64,000 nucleotides of DNA from Aphelocoma coerulescens (Eukaryota; Chordata; Aves; Passeriformes; Corvidae). Of the stretch, positions 30,211 through 43,200 are shown one piece after another. The notes beneath the pieces are model-generated. The model was given only the letters and a program-made list of their open reading frames with translations, ran no database searches and was not told the origin of the DNA. The position numbers were made by a program, and so were the translations under genes. The first letter of the stretch is position 1; each line of letters starts with the position of its first letter. Where the stretch lies: positions 1,891,991 through 1,955,990 of the forward strand of contig NW_027184063.1 in NCBI RefSeq assembly GCF_041296385.1, written 5' to 3'.

Positions 30211-33200
30211 GTGTGGCAGAGCTCACTCCGGTGATGCCCAGGTGTGGCAGAGATCACTCAGGTGTGCCCCAGGTGTGGCAGAGGTCATTCAGGTGTGCCC
30301 CAGGTGATGCCCAGGTGTGCCCCCGCAGCAGGTGGACCTGTCGCCCTTGGAGCTGGTGGCCCTGGAGGCTCACCTGTCCCTGGGGTTGCCCAGGTGTGCT
30401 GTAGATGGCCCAGGTGATGCCAGGTGTGGCAGAGGTCACTCAGGTGATGCCCAGGTGTGCTGTAGATGGCCCAGGTGCTCCAGGTGATGCCCAGGTGTGC
30501 CCCCGCAGCAGGTGGACCTGTCGCCCTTCGAGCTGGTGGCCCTGGAGGCTCACCTGTCCCTGGGGCTGCCCAGGTGTTCCCAGGTGTTGCAGAGGTCACT
30601 CAGGTGTGCCCAGGTGTGGCAGAGGTCACTCAGGTGTGCCCCGGTGTGGCAGAGGTCACTCAGGTGATGCCCAGGTGCCCCAGGTGATGCCCAGGTGTGC
30701 CCCCGCAGCAGGTGGACCTGTCGCCCTTGGAGCTGGTGGCCCTGGAGGCTCACCTGTCCCTGGGGCTGCCCAGGTGTGCCCAGGTGTGGCAGAGGTCACT
30801 CAGGTGATGCCCAGGTGTGGCAGAAGTCACTCAGGTGCGCCCAGGTGTGCACCGGTGTGGCACAGGTCACTCAGGTGATGCCCAGGTGCCCCAGGTGATG
30901 CCCAGGTGTGCCCCCGCAGCAGGTGGACCTGTCGCCCTTGGAGCTGGTGGCCCTGGAGGCTCACCTGTCCCTGGGGCTGCCCAGGTGTGCTGTAGATGGC
31001 CCAGGTGATGCCAGGTGTGGCAGAGGTCACTCAGGTGCGGCAGAGGTCACTCAGGTGATGCCCAGGTGTGCTGTAGATGGCCCAGGTGCCCCAGGTGATG
31101 CCCAGGTGTGCCCCCGCAGCAGGTGGACCTGTCGCCCTTGGAGCTGGTGGCCCTGGAGGCTCACCTGTCCCTGGGGCTGCCCAGGTGTGCCCAGGTGTGG
31201 CAGAGGTCACTCAGGTGATGCCCAGGTGTGGCACAGGTCACTCAGGTGATGCCCAGGTGCCCCAGGTGATGCCCAGGTGTGCCCCCGCAGCAGGTGGACC
31301 TGTCGCCCTTGGAGCTGGTGGCCCTGGAGGCTCACCTGTCCCTGGGGCTGCCCAGGTGTGCCCAGGTGTGGCAGAGGTCACTCAGGTGTGCCCAGGTGTT
31401 CCCAGGTGTTGCAGAGGTCACTCAGGTGTGCCCAGGTGTGGCAGAGGTCACTCAGGTGTGCCCCGGTGTGGCACAGGTCACTCAGGTGATGCCCAGGTGC
31501 CCCAGGTGATGCCCAGGTGTGCCCCCGCAGCAGGTGGACCTGTCGCCCTTGGAGCTGGTGGCCCTGGAGGCTCACCTGTCCCTGGGGCTGCCCAGGTGTG
31601 CTGTAGATGGCCCAGGTGATGCCAGGTGTGGCAGAGGTCACTCAGGTGCGGCAGAGGTCACTCAGGTGATGCCCAGGTGTGCTGTAGATGGCCCAGGTGC
31701 CCCAGGTGATGCCCAGGTGTGCCCCCGCAGCAGGTGGACCTGTCTCCCTTCGAGCTGGTGGCCCTGGAGGCTCCCCTGTCCCTGGGGCTGCCCAGGTGTG
31801 CCCAGGTGTGGCAGAGGTCACTCAGGTGATGCCCAGGTGTGCTGTAGACGGCTCAGGTGATGCCCAGGTGCCCCGGGTGATGCCCAGGTGTGCCCCCCCA
31901 GCAGGTGGACCTGTCGCCCTTGGAGCTGGTGGCCCTGGAGGCTCACCTGTCCCTGGGGCTGCCCAGGTGTGCCCAGGTGTGGCACAGATCACTCAGGTGA
32001 TGCCCAGGTGTGCTGTAGATGGCCCAGGTGCCCCAGGTGATGCCCAGGTGTGCCCCCGCAGCAGGTGGACCTGTCGCCCTTCGAGCTGGTGGCCCTGGAG
32101 GCTCACCTGTCCCTGGGGTTGCCCAGGTGTGCCCAGGTGTGGCAGAGGTCACTCAGGTGATGCCCAGGTGTGCTGTAGATGGCCCAGGTGATCCCAGGTG
32201 TGGCAGGGCTCATTCAGGTGATGCCCAGGTGCCCCAGGTGATGCCCAGGTGTGCCCCCACAGCAGGTGGACCTGTCGCCCTTGGAGCTGGTGGCCCTGGA
32301 GGCTCACCTGTCCCTGGGGCTGCCCAGGTGTGCCCAGGTGTGCTGTAGATGGCTCAGGTGATGCCAGGTGTGGCAGAGGTCACTCAGGTGTGGCACAGGT
32401 CACTCAGGTGATGCCCAGGTGTGCTGTAGATGGCCCAGGTGCCCCAGGTGATGCCCAGGTGTGCCCCCGCAGCAGGTGGGCCTGTCGCCCTTGGAGCTGG
32501 TGGCCCTGGAGGCTCACCTGTCCCTGGGGCTGCCCAGGTGTGCCCAGGTGTGGCACAGATCACTCAGGTGATGCCCAGGTGTGCTGTAGATGGCCCAGGT
32601 GCTCCAGGTGATGCCCAGGTGTGCCCCCGCAGCAGGTGGACCTGTCTCCCTTGGAGCTGGTGGCCCTGGAGGCTCACCTGTCCCTGGGGCTGCCCAGGTG
32701 TGGCAGAGGTCACTCAGGTGATGCCCAGGTGTGGCAGAGGTCACTCAGGTGATGCCCAGGTGTGGCAGAGGTCACTCAGGTGTGCCCAGGTGTGGCAGAG
32801 GTCACTCAGGTGTGCACCGGTGTGGCACAGGTCACTCAGGTGTGCCCAGGTGTGCCCCGGTGTGGCACAGGTCACTCTGGTGATGCCCAGGTGTGGCAGA
32901 AGTCACTCAGGTGTGCCCAGGTGTGCACCGGTGTGGCACAGGTCACTCAGGTGATGCCCAGGTGCCCCAGGTGATGCCCAGGTGTGCCCCCGCAGCAGGT
33001 GGACCTGTTGCCCTTGGAGCTGGTGGCCCTGGAGGCTCACCTGTCCCTGGGGCTTCCCAGGTGTGCTGTAGATGGCCCAGGTGATGCCAGGTGTGGCAGA
33101 GGTCACCCAGGTGTGGCAGAGGTCACTCAGGTGATGCCCAGGTGTGCTGTAGATGGCCCAGGTGATGCCCAGGTGTGCCCCCGCAGCAGGTGGACCTGTT

Positions 33201-33598
33201 GCCCTTCGAGCTGGTGGCCCTGGAGGCTCACCTGTCCCTGGGGCTGCCCAGGTGTGCCCAGGTGTGGCAGAGGTCACTCAGGTGATGCCCAGGTGTGGCA
33301 GAGGTCACTCAGGTGATGCCCAGGTGCCCCAGGTGATGCCCAGGTGTGCCCCCGCAGCAGGTGGACCTGTCTCCCTTCGAGCTGGTGGCCCTGGAGGCTC
33401 ACCTGTCCCTGGGGCTGCCCAGGTGTGCCCAGGTGTGGCACAGATCACTCAGGTGATGCCCAGGTGTGCTGTAGATGGCCCAGGTGCCCCAGGTGATGCC
33501 CAGGTGTGCTGTAGATGGCCCAGGTGATCCCAGGTGTGGCAGGGCTCATTCAGGTGATGCCCAGGTGCCCCAGGTGATGCCCAGGTGTGCCCCCGCAG
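30211..33598 (+). repeat. Exon-7 acceptor array, 16 decoy copies
   Basis: Units of about 120-360 bp consist of CAGGTGATGCCCAGGTGTG and GGCAGAGGTCACTCAGGTG stretches, then CCCCCGCAG and about 53 bp of exon 7. Decoy starts are 30329, 30509, 30709, 30920, 31120, 31291, 31531, 31731, 31902, 32062, 32263, 32473, 32633, 32996, 33187 and 33358. Decoys read QVDLSPLELVALEAHLS then LGLPRC. The true exon has F in place of the L of SPL and continues RYAADWF. Codon TTC (Phe) is also found in five decoys. Each copy keeps a GCAGCAG tandem acceptor. The intervening CAG/GTG units are themselves donor-like, so the array is dense in both kinds of splice-like signal. Confidence 0.95.
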
Positions 33599-33769
33599 CA
33601 GGTGGACCTGTCGCCCTTCGAGCTGGTGGCCCTGGAGGCTCACCTGTCGCGCTACGCGGCCGATTGGTTCCTGCCGCGCTTCCGCGTCACCCGGCGCCTC
33701 GTGGAGGACGTGGCCGCCGCCCCCGACCCCCCCCCCGCGCCCCAAACCCGTCCGCATGAAGGTCAACAG
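33599..33769 (+). CDS. SRCAP: SRCAP exon 7 of window, with apparent 1-bp insertion
   Basis: The exon starts QVDLSPFELVALEAHLSRYA, then ADWFLPRFRVTRRLVEDVAA and APDPPP. This corresponds to the SRCAP segment ending PDPPPRPKPVKMKVNR that follows lobe 1. The acceptor is CCCCCGCAG with a NAGNAG option. CAG inclusion gives FQ-QVDL and matches the QRID arrangement I recall for mammals. The donor is CAACAG/GTGAGG. After PDPPP the frame is lost. The run at 33727-33736 is ten C, whereas nine would give RPKPVRMKVN and the correct phase 2 for exon 8. As written, 171 bp would shift the frame. This may be a homopolymer sequencing error, or less likely a real frameshift. Confidence 0.93.
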
Positions 33770-36000
33770 GTGAGGGGCACCTGGGGGGCACCTGGGGGGG
33801 CACCTGGGGGGCACCTGGGGGGGTTTGGGGGCACCTGAAGAGGACTTTGGGGGGGGGTTTGGGGTCACCTGGGGGGGTTGGGGGCACCTGGGGGGCACCT
33901 GGGGGGTACCTGGGGGGTTGGGGGCACCTGGGGGGCACCCTGGGGGGATTTGGGGGCACCTGGGGGGCACCTGGGGGGTACCTGGGGGGTTGGGGGCACC
34001 TGGGGGGCACCCTGGGGGGATTTGGGGGCACCTGAGGGGCACCTGGGGGGGTTTGGGGGCACCTGAGGAGGACTTCGGGGGGGGTTTTGGGGTCACCTGG
34101 GGGGGTTGGGAGCACCTGGGGGGCACCCTGGGGCGATTTGGGGGCACCTGGGGGGCACCTGGGGGGGTTTGGGGGCACCTGGGGGGCACCTGGGGGGTAC
34201 CTGGGGGCTTGGGGGCACCTGGGGGGCACCTGGGCGAGGTTGGGGGCACCTAGGGGGGGTTTGGAGTCACCTGGGGGGTTTTGGGGTCACCTGGGGGGCA
34301 CCTGGGGGGGTTTGGGGGCACCTGAGGAGGACTTTGGGGGGGGTTTGGGGGTCACCTGGGGGGGTTGGGGGCACCTGGGGGGTTTGGGGACACCTGGGGG
34401 GCACCTGGGCCGGGTTGGGGGCACCTGGGGGCGGTTGGGGGCACCTGGGGGGCACCTGGGGGGTTTTGGGGTCACCTGGGGGGGGATTGGGGGCACCTGG
34501 GGGGCACCTGGGGGGTTTTGGGGTCATCTGGGGGGGATTGGGGGCACCTGGGGGTCACCTGGGGGGGTTTGGGGGCACCTGAGGAGGACTTCGGGGGGGG
34601 TTTTGGGGTCACCTGGGGGGGTTGGGGGCACCTGGGGGGTTTGGGGACACCTGGGGGGGGTTTGGAGTCACCTGGGGGGTTTTGGGGTCACCCGGGGGGC
34701 ACCTGGGGGCGGTTGGGGGCAGCTGGGGGGGTACCTGGGGGGGTTTTGGGGTCACCTGGGGGGGTTGGGGTCACCTGGGGGGGGTGTGGGGACACCTGGA
34801 GGGCACCTGGGGGGGGTTGGGGGCACCTGGGGGCCACCTGGGGGGTGTGGGGACACCTGGAGGGCACCTGGGGGGGGTTGGGGGCACCTGGGGGGTTTTG
34901 GGGTCACCTGGGGGGCACCTGGGGGGGGTTGGGTTACCTGGGGGAGGGGGTTGGGGTCAATTGGGGGGTACCTGGAGGGTACCTGGGAAGTTTCGGGGTC
35001 ACCTGGGGGGGGTTGGGGACACCTGGGGGGATTGGGGTCACCTGGGGGGCACCTGGGGGGTTTTGGGGTCACCTGGGGGACACCTGGGGGGTGCCTGGGG
35101 GGGCACCTGGGGGGGTTTGGGGGCACCTGAGGAGGACTTTGGGGGGGGTTTGGGGTCACCTGGGGGGGTTGGGGACACCTGGGGGGGGTTTGGAGTCACC
35201 TGGGGGGTTTTGGGGGCACCTGGGGGGCACCTGGGGGGTACCTGGGGGGTTGGGGGCACCTGGGGGGCACCTGGGTGGGGTTGGGGGCACCTGGGGGGGG
35301 TTTGGAGTCACCTGGGGGGTTTGGGGGCACCTGGGGGGCACCTGGGGGGTACCTGGGGGGTTGGGGGCACCTGGGGGGCACCTGGGTGGGGTTGGGGGCA
35401 CCTGGGGGGGGTTTGGAGTCACCTGGGGGGTTTGGGGGCACCTGGGGGGCACCTGGGGGGTACCTGGGGGGTTGGGGGCACCTGGGGGGCACCTGGGTGG
35501 GGTTGGGGGCACCTGGGGGGGGTTTGGAGTCACCTGGGGGGTTTTGGGGTCACCTGGGGGGCACCTGGGGGGGTTTGGGGGCACCTGAGGAGGACTTTGG
35601 GGGGGGTTTTGGGGTTTTGGGGTCACCTGGGGGGGGTTGGGAGCACCTGGGGGGTACCCAGGGGGGATTGGGGTCACCTGGGGGGCACCTGGGCGAGGTT
35701 GGGGGCACCTGGGGGGCACCTGGGCTGGGTTGGGGGCACCTGGGGGCACCTGGGGGGCACCTGGGGGGTTTTGGGGTCACCTGGGGAGGGGTTGGGGGAC
35801 ACCTGAGGACGCCTGGGGGGGTTTTGGGGTCACTTGGGGGGTGTTGGGGTCCCCTGGGGGGAGTGTGGGGACACCTGGAGGGCACCTGGGGGGGGTTGGG
35901 GGCACCTGGGGGGTACCTGGGAAGTTTTGGGGTCACCTGGGGGGGTTTTGGGGGTGATTTTGGGGCCATCTGGGGCAGATTTTGGGGTCACCTGAGGACA
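33770..36000. repeat. CACCTGGGGGG minisatellite in intron 7
   Basis: Units CACCTGGGGGGCACCTGGGG, GGTTTGGGGGCACCTG and GGGGTCACCTGGGGGG form a strongly G-rich plus strand. A block GAGGAGGACTTTGGGGGGGG recurs near 33837, 34065, 34325, 34572, 35130 and 35590. A block of about 122 bp near 35210-35530 is repeated three times almost exactly. No gene is seen. Confidence 0.92.
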
Positions 36001-39000
36001 CCTGGGGGGGATTTTGGGGGGAGAATTTTGGGGTCACCTGGGGGAGTTTTTGGGGTCACCTGAGGAGGATTTTGGGGTCACCCGGGGGGGTTTTGGGGTC
36101 ATCTGGGGGGAATTTTGGGGTCACCTGTGGGGGTTTTGGGGCCACCTGAGGGGGATTTTGGGGGGGAATTTTAGGGTCACCTGTGGGGGTTTTTGGGGTC
36201 ATCTGAGGGGGATTTTGGGGTCACTTGTGAGCATTTTTGGGGGGGATTTTGGGGTCATCTGGGGGGGTTTTTGGGGTCATCTGAGGAGGATTTTGGGGTC
36301 ACCTGAGGACACCTGGGGGAGATTTTGGGGGGGATTTTGGGGTCACCTGGGGGAGTTTTTGGGGTGGATTTTGGGGTCACTTTGGGATCACCTGGGGGAG
36401 TTTTTGGGGGGGATTTTGGGGTCACCCGGGGGAGATTTTAGGGGGGATTTTGGGGTCACCCGGGGGAGTTTTTGGGGTGGATTTTGGGGTCACTTTGGGG
36501 TCACCTGGGGGAGTTTTTGGGGGGGATTTTGGGGTCCCCCGGGGGAGTTTTTTGGGGGGGGGATTTTGGGGTCACCCGGGGGAGTTTTTGGGGGGGATTT
36601 TGGGGTCCCCCGGGGGAGTTTTTTGGGGGGGATTTTGGGGTCACCTGGGGGAGTTTTTTGGGGGGGATTTTGGGGTCACCTGGGGGAGTTTTTGGGGGGA
36701 ATTTTGGGGTCACCCCGGGGAGATTTTAGGGGGGATTTTGGGGTCCCCCGGGGGAGTTTTTGGGGTGGATTTTGGGGTCACTTTGGGGTCTCCTGGAGGA
36801 GTTTTTTGGGGGGGATTTTGGGGTCACCCAGGGGAGTTTTTGGGGTGGATTTTGGGGTCACTTTGGGGTCCCCCGGGGGAGTTTTTGGGGGGGATTTTGG
36901 GGTCACCCAGGGGAGTTTTTGGGGTGGATTTTGGGGTCACTTTGGGGTCCCCCGGGGGAGTTTTTTGGGGGGGATTTTGGGGTCACCCAGGGGAGTTTTT
37001 GGGGGGGATTTTGGGGTCACCCGGGGGAGATTTTAGGGGGGATTTTGGGGTCCCCCGGGGGAGTTTTTGGGGTGGATTTTGGGGTCACTTTGGGGTCCCC
37101 TGGGGGAGTTTTTGGGGGGGATTTTGGGGTCACCCAGGGGAGATTTTAGGGGGGGATTTTGGGGTCACTTTGGGGTCACCCAGGGGAGTTTTTGGGGGGA
37201 TTTTGGGGTCACTTTGGGGTCCCCCGGGGGAGTTTTTTGGGGGGGATTTTGGGGTCACCCCGGGGAGATTTTAGGGGGGATTTTGGGGTCCCCCGGGGGA
37301 GTTTTTGGGGTGGATTTTGGGGTCACTTTGGGGTCCCCTGGGGGAGTTTTTGGGGGGGATTTTGGGGTCACCCAGGGGAGATTTTAGGGGGGGATTTTGG
37401 GGTCACTTTGGGGTCACCCAGGGGAGTTTTTGGGGTGGATTTTGGGGTCACTTTGGGGTCCCCCGGGGGAGTTTTTTGGGGGGGATTTTGGGGTCACCCC
37501 GGGGAGATTTTAGGGGGGATTTTGGGGTCACTTTGGGGTCACCCAGGGGAGTTTTTTGGGGGGGATTTTGGGGTCACCCCGGGGGAGTTTTTTGGGGGGG
37601 ATTTTGGGGTCACCTGGGGGAGTTTTGGGGGTGATTTTGGGGGGGTTTTTGGGGTCATCTGAGGAGAACTTTGGGGGGAGAATTTTGAGGTCACCGGAGG
37701 GGGATTTTGGGGCCATCTGAGGAGGATTCTGGGGTCACCCAGGGGAGATTTTGGGGGGGGATTTTAGGGTCACTTTGGGGTCACCCGGGGGAGTTTTTTG
37801 GGGGGGGATTTTGGGGTCACCCAGGGGAGATTTTAGGGGGGAATTATGGGGTCACTTTGGGGTCACCCAGGGGAGTTTTTGGGGTGGATTTTGGGGTCAC
37901 TTTGGGGTCCCCCGGGGGAGTTTTTTGGGGGGGATTTTGGGGTCACCCAGGGGAGATTTTAGGGGGGGATTTTGGGGTCACTTTGGGGTCACCCAGGGGA
38001 GTTTTTGGGGTGGATTTTGGGGTCACTTTGGGGTCCCCCGGGGGAGTTTTTGGGGTGGATTTTGGGGTCACTTTGGGGTCTCCTTGGAGGGTTTTTGGGG
38101 GTCACCTGAGGGGGATTTTGGGGCGGAATTTTGGGGTCACCTGGGGGGGTTTTTGGGGTCACCTGAGGAGGATTCTGGGGTCACCCAGGGGAGTTTTTGG
38201 GGGGGATTTTGGGGTCCCCCGGGGGAGTTTTTGGGGGGGATTTTGGGGTCACCCAGGGGAGATTTTAGGGGGGATTTTGGGGTCACCTGGGGGAGTTTTT
38301 GGGGGGGATTTTGGGGTCACCCGGGGGAGATTTTAGGGGGGATTTTGGGGTCCCCCGGGGGAGTTTTTGGGGTGGATTTTGGGGTCACTTTGGGGTCCCC
38401 TGGGGGAGTTTTTTGGGGGGGATTTTGGGGTCATCCCGGGGAGATTTTAGGGGGGATTTTGGGGTCCCCCGGGGGAGTTTTTTGGGGGGGATTTTGGGGT
38501 CACCCAGGGGAGTTTTTGGGGGGGATTTTGGGGTCACCCGGGGGAGATTTTAGGGGGGATTTTGGGGTCCCCCGGGGGAGTTTTTGGGGTGGATTTTGGG
38601 GTCACTTTGGGGTCCCCTGGGGGAGTTTTTGGGGGGGGATTTTGGGGTCACCCAGGGGAGATTTTAGGGGGGGATTTTGGGGTCACTTTGGGGTCACCCA
38701 GGGGAGTTTTTGGGGTGGATTTTGGGGTCACTTTGGGGTCCCCCGGGGGAGTTTTTTGGGGGGGATTTTGGGGTCACCTGGGGGAGATTTTAGGGGGGAT
38801 TTTGGGGTCACTTTGGGGTCACCCAGGGGAGTTTTTTGGGGGGGATTTTGGGGTCACCCCGGGGGAGTTTTTTGGGGGGGATTTTGGGGTCACCCGGGGG
38901 AGTTTTGGGGGTGATTTTGGGGGGGTTTTTGGGGTCACCTGAGGAGAACTTTGGGGGGAGAATTTTGAGGTCACCGGAGGGGGATTTTGGGGCCATCTGA

Positions 39001-42000
39001 GGAGGATTCTGGGGTCACCCAGGGGAGATTTTGGGGGGGGATTTTAGGGTCACTTTGGGGTCACCCGGGGGAGTTTTTTGGGGGGGATTTTGGGGTCACC
39101 CAGGGGAGATTTTAGGGGGGGATTTTGGGGTCACTTTGGGGTCACCCAGGGGAGTTTTTGGGGTGGATTTTGGGGTCACTTTGGGGTCCCCCGGGGGAGT
39201 TTTTGGGGTGGATTTTGGGGTCACTTTGGGGTCTCCTTGGAGGGTTTTTGGGGGTCACCTGAGGGGGATTTTGGGGCGGAATTTTGGGGTCACCTGGGGG
39301 GGTTTTTGGGGTCACCTGAGGAGGATTCTGGGGTCACCCAGGGGAGTTTTTGGGGGGGATTTTGGGGTCCCCCGGGGGAGTTTTTGGGGGGCATTTTGGG
39401 GTCACTTTGGGGTCACCCGGGGGAGATTTTGGGGGGGTTTTTGGGGGTCACCTGAGGAGGATTTTGGGGGGAGAATTTTGGGGTCACCTGAGGGGGATTT
39501 TGGGGCCACCTGAGGAGGATTCTGGGGTCACCCGGGGGAGATTTTGGGGGGGGATTTTGGGGTCACTTTGGGGTCACCTGGGGGAGTTTTTGGGGGGGAT
39601 TTTGGGGTCACCTGGGGGAGTTTTTGGGGGGGATTTTGGGGTCAGTTTGGGGTCACCCAGGGGAGTTTTTGGGGTAGATTTTGGGGTCACTTTGGGGTCC
39701 CCCGGGGGAGTTTTTGGGGTGGATTTTGGGGTCACTTTGGGGTCCCCCGGGGGAGTGTTTTGGGGGGGATTTTGGGGTCACTTTGGGGTCACCCAGGGGA
39801 GATTTTGGGGGGATTTTGGGGTCACCCGGGGGAGTTTTTGGGGGGGATTTTGGGGTCACCCCGGGGAGATTTTAGGGGGGATTTTGGGGGTCCCCCAGGG
39901 GAGTTTTTGGGGTGGATTTTGGGGTCACTTTGGGGTCCCCCGGGGGAGTTTTTGGGGGGGATTTTGGGGTCACCCAGGGGAGATTTTAGGGGGGATTTTG
40001 GGGTCCCCCGGGGGAGTTTTTGGGGGGGATTTTGGGGTCACCCAGGGGAGTTTTTGGGGGGGATTTTGGGGTCACCCGGGGGAGATTTTAGGGGGGATTT
40101 TGGGGTCCCCCGGGGGAGTTTTTGGGGTGGATTTTGGGGTCACTTTGGGGTCCCCTGGGGGAGTTTTTGGGGGGGGATTTTGGGGTCACCCAGGGGAGAT
40201 TTTAGGGGGGGATTTTGGAGTCACTTTGGGGTCACCCGGGGGAGTTTTTTGGGGGGATTTTGGGGTCACTTTGGGGTCACCTGGGGGAGTTTTTTGGGGG
40301 GATTTTGGGGCCACTTTGGGGTCACCTGGGGGAGTTTTTTGGGGGGATTTTGGGGTCACTTTGGGGTCACCCAGGGGAGTTTTTGGGGTGGATTTTGGGG
40401 TCACTTTGGGGTCCCCCGGGGGAGTTTTTGGGGGGATTTTGGGGCCACTTTGGGGTCACCCAGGGGGGTTTTTGGGGTGGATTTTGGGGTCACTTTGGGG
40501 TCCCCCGGAGGAGTTTTTTGGGGGGGATTTTGGGGTCACCCAGGGGAGATTTTAGGGGGGGATTTTGGGGTCACCCGGGGGAGATTTTAGGGGGGATTTT
40601 GGGGTCCCCCAGGGGAGTTTTTGGGGTGGATTTTGGGGTCACTTTGGGGTCCCCCGGGGGAGTTTTTGGGGGGGATTTTGGGGGTCCCCCGGGGGAGTTT
40701 TTTGGGGGGGATTTTGGGGGTCCCCCGGGGGAGTTTTTTGGGGGGGATTTTGGGGTCACCCGGGGGAGTTTTTGGGGGGGATTTTGGGGTCACCCGGGGG
40801 AGTTTTTGGGGTGGATTTTGGGGTCACTTTGGGGTCCCCTGGGGGAGTTTTTTGGGGGGGATTTTGGGGTCATCCCGGGGAGATTTTAGGGGGGATTTTG
40901 GGGTCCCCCGGGGGAGTTTTTTGGGGGGGATTTTGGGGTCACCCAGGGGAGTTTTTGGGGGGGATTTTGGGGTCACCCGGGGGAGATTTTAGGGGGGATT
41001 TTGGGGTCCCCCGGGGGAGTTTTTGGGGTGGATTTTGGGGTCACTTTGGGGTCCCCTGGGGGAGTTTTTGGGGGGGGATTTTGGGGTCACCCAGGGGAGA
41101 TTTTAGGGGGGGATTTTGGGGTCACTTTGGGGTCACCCAGGGGAGTTTTTGGGGTGGATTTTGGGGTCACTTTGGGGTCCCCCGGGGGAGTTTTTTGGGG
41201 GGGATTTTGGGGTCACCTGGGGGAGATTTTAGGGGGGATTTTGGGGTCACTTTGGGGTCACCCAGGGGAGTTTTTTGGGGGGGATTTTGGGGTCACCCCG
41301 GGGGAGTTTTTTGGGGGGGATTTTGGGGTCACCCGGGGGAGTTTTGGGGGTGATTTTGGGGGGGTTTTTGGGGTCACCTGAGGAGAACTTTGGGGGGAGA
41401 ATTTTGAGGTCACCGGAGGGGGATTTTGGGGCCATCTGAGGAGGATTCTGGGGTCACCCAGGGGAGATTTTGGGGGGGGATTTTAGGGTCACTTTGGGGT
41501 CACCCGGGGGAGTTTTTTGGGGGGGATTTTGGGGTCACCCAGGGGAGATTTTAGGGGGGGATTTTGGGGTCACTTTGGGGTCACCCAGGGGAGTTTTTGG
41601 GGTGGATTTTGGGGTCACTTTGGGGTCCCCCGGGGGAGTTTTTGGGGTGGATTTTGGGGTCACTTTGGGGTCTCCTTGGAGGGTTTTTGGGGGTCACCTG
41701 AGGGGGATTTTGGGGCGGAATTTTGGGGTCACCTGGGGGGGTTTTTGGGGTCACCTGAGGAGGATTCTGGGGTCACCCAGGGGAGTTTTTGGGGGGGATT
41801 TTGGGGTCCCCCGGGGGAGTTTTTGGGGGGCATTTTGGGGTCACTTTGGGGTCACCCGGGGGAGATTTTGGGGGGGTTTTTGGGGGTCACCTGAGGAGGA
41901 TTTTGGGGGGAGAATTTTGGGGTCACCTGAGGGGGATTTTGGGGCCACCTGAGGAGGATTCTGGGGTCACCCGGGGGAGATTTTGGGGGGGGATTTTGGG

Positions 42001-43200
42001 GTCACTTTGGGGTCACCTGGGGGAGTTTTTGGGGGGGATTTTGGGGTCACCTGGGGGAGTTTTTGGGGGGGATTTTGGGGTCAGTTTGGGGTCACCCAGG
42101 GGAGTTTTTGGGGTGGATTTTGGGGTCACTTTGGGGTCCCCCGGGGGAGTTTTTGGGGTGGATTTTGGGGTCACTTTGGGGTCCCCCGGGGGAGTGTTTT
42201 GGGGGGGATTTTGGGGTCACTTTGGGGTCACCCAGGGGAGATTTTGGGGGGATTTTGGGGTCACCCGGGGGAGTTTTTGGGGGGGATTTTGGGGTCACCC
42301 CGGGGAGATTTTAGGGGGGATTTTGGGGGTCCCCCAGGGGAGTTTTTGGGGTGGATTTTGGGGTCACTTTGGGGTCCCCCGGGGGAGTTTTTGGGGGGGA
42401 TTTTGGGGTCACCCAGGGGAGATTTTAGGGGGGATTTTGGGGTCCCCCGGGGGAGTTTTTGGGGGGGATTTTGGGGTCACCTGGGGGAGTTTTTGGGGGG
42501 GATTTTGGGGTCACCCGGGGGAGATTTTAGGGGGGATTTTGGGGTCCCCCGGGGGAGTTTTTGGGGTGGATTTTGGGGTCACTTTGGGGTCCCCTGGGGG
42601 AGTTTTTGGGGGGGGATTTTGGGGTCACCCAGGGGAGATTTTAGGGGGGGATTTTGGAGTCACTTTGGGGTCACCCAGGGGAGTTTTTGGGGTGGATTTT
42701 GGGGTCACTTTGGGGTCACCCGGGGGAGTTTTTTGGGGGGATTTTGGGGCCACTTTGGGGTCACCCAGGGGGGTTTTTGGGGTGGATTTTGGGGTCACTT
42801 TGGGGTCCCCCGGGGGAGTTTTTGGGGGGATTTTGGGGCCACTTTGGGGTCACCCAGGGGGGTTTTTGGGGTGGATTTTGGGGTCACTTTGGGGTCCCCC
42901 GGAGGAGTTTTTTGGGGGGGATTTTGGGGTCACCCAGGGGAGATTTTAGGGGGGATTTTGGGGTCCCCCAGGGGAGTTTTTGGGGTGGATTTTGGGGTCA
43001 CTTTGGGGTCCCCCGGGGGAGTTTTTGGGGGGGATTTTGGGGGTCCCCCGGGGGAGTTTTTTGGGGGGGATTTTGGGGGTCCCCCGGGGGAGTTTTTTGG
43101 GGGGGATTTTGGGGTCACCCGGGGGAGTTTTTTGGGGGGGATTTTGGGGTCACCCCGGGGAGATTTTGGGGTGGATTTTGGGGTCCCCCGGGGGAGTTTT
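36001..43200. repeat. G/T-rich array with 2,439-bp higher-order repeat
   Basis: The basic units are GGGGTCACCCAGGGGAG, TTTTTGGGGTGGATTTTG and GGGTCACTTTGGGGTCCCC, each 25-45 bp. A near-identical higher-order segment is offset by 2,439 bp: roughly 38340-40230 matches 40779-42670. A related segment at about 37560 matches 38840 with an offset of 1,280 bp. Multiple G runs of four to eight bases, two to seven bases apart, fit the G-quadruplex pattern on the plus (non-template) strand over about 7 kb. Open frames of 300-400 codons here are repeat translations. Confidence 0.93.

Noticed and set aside
26267..30234. Collagen-like or heptad-repeat protein (GDGLDTP, MVWTHLE)
   Set aside because: The 21-bp repeat keeps all frames open, both strands give equally long products, and it lies between two exons of the same gene.
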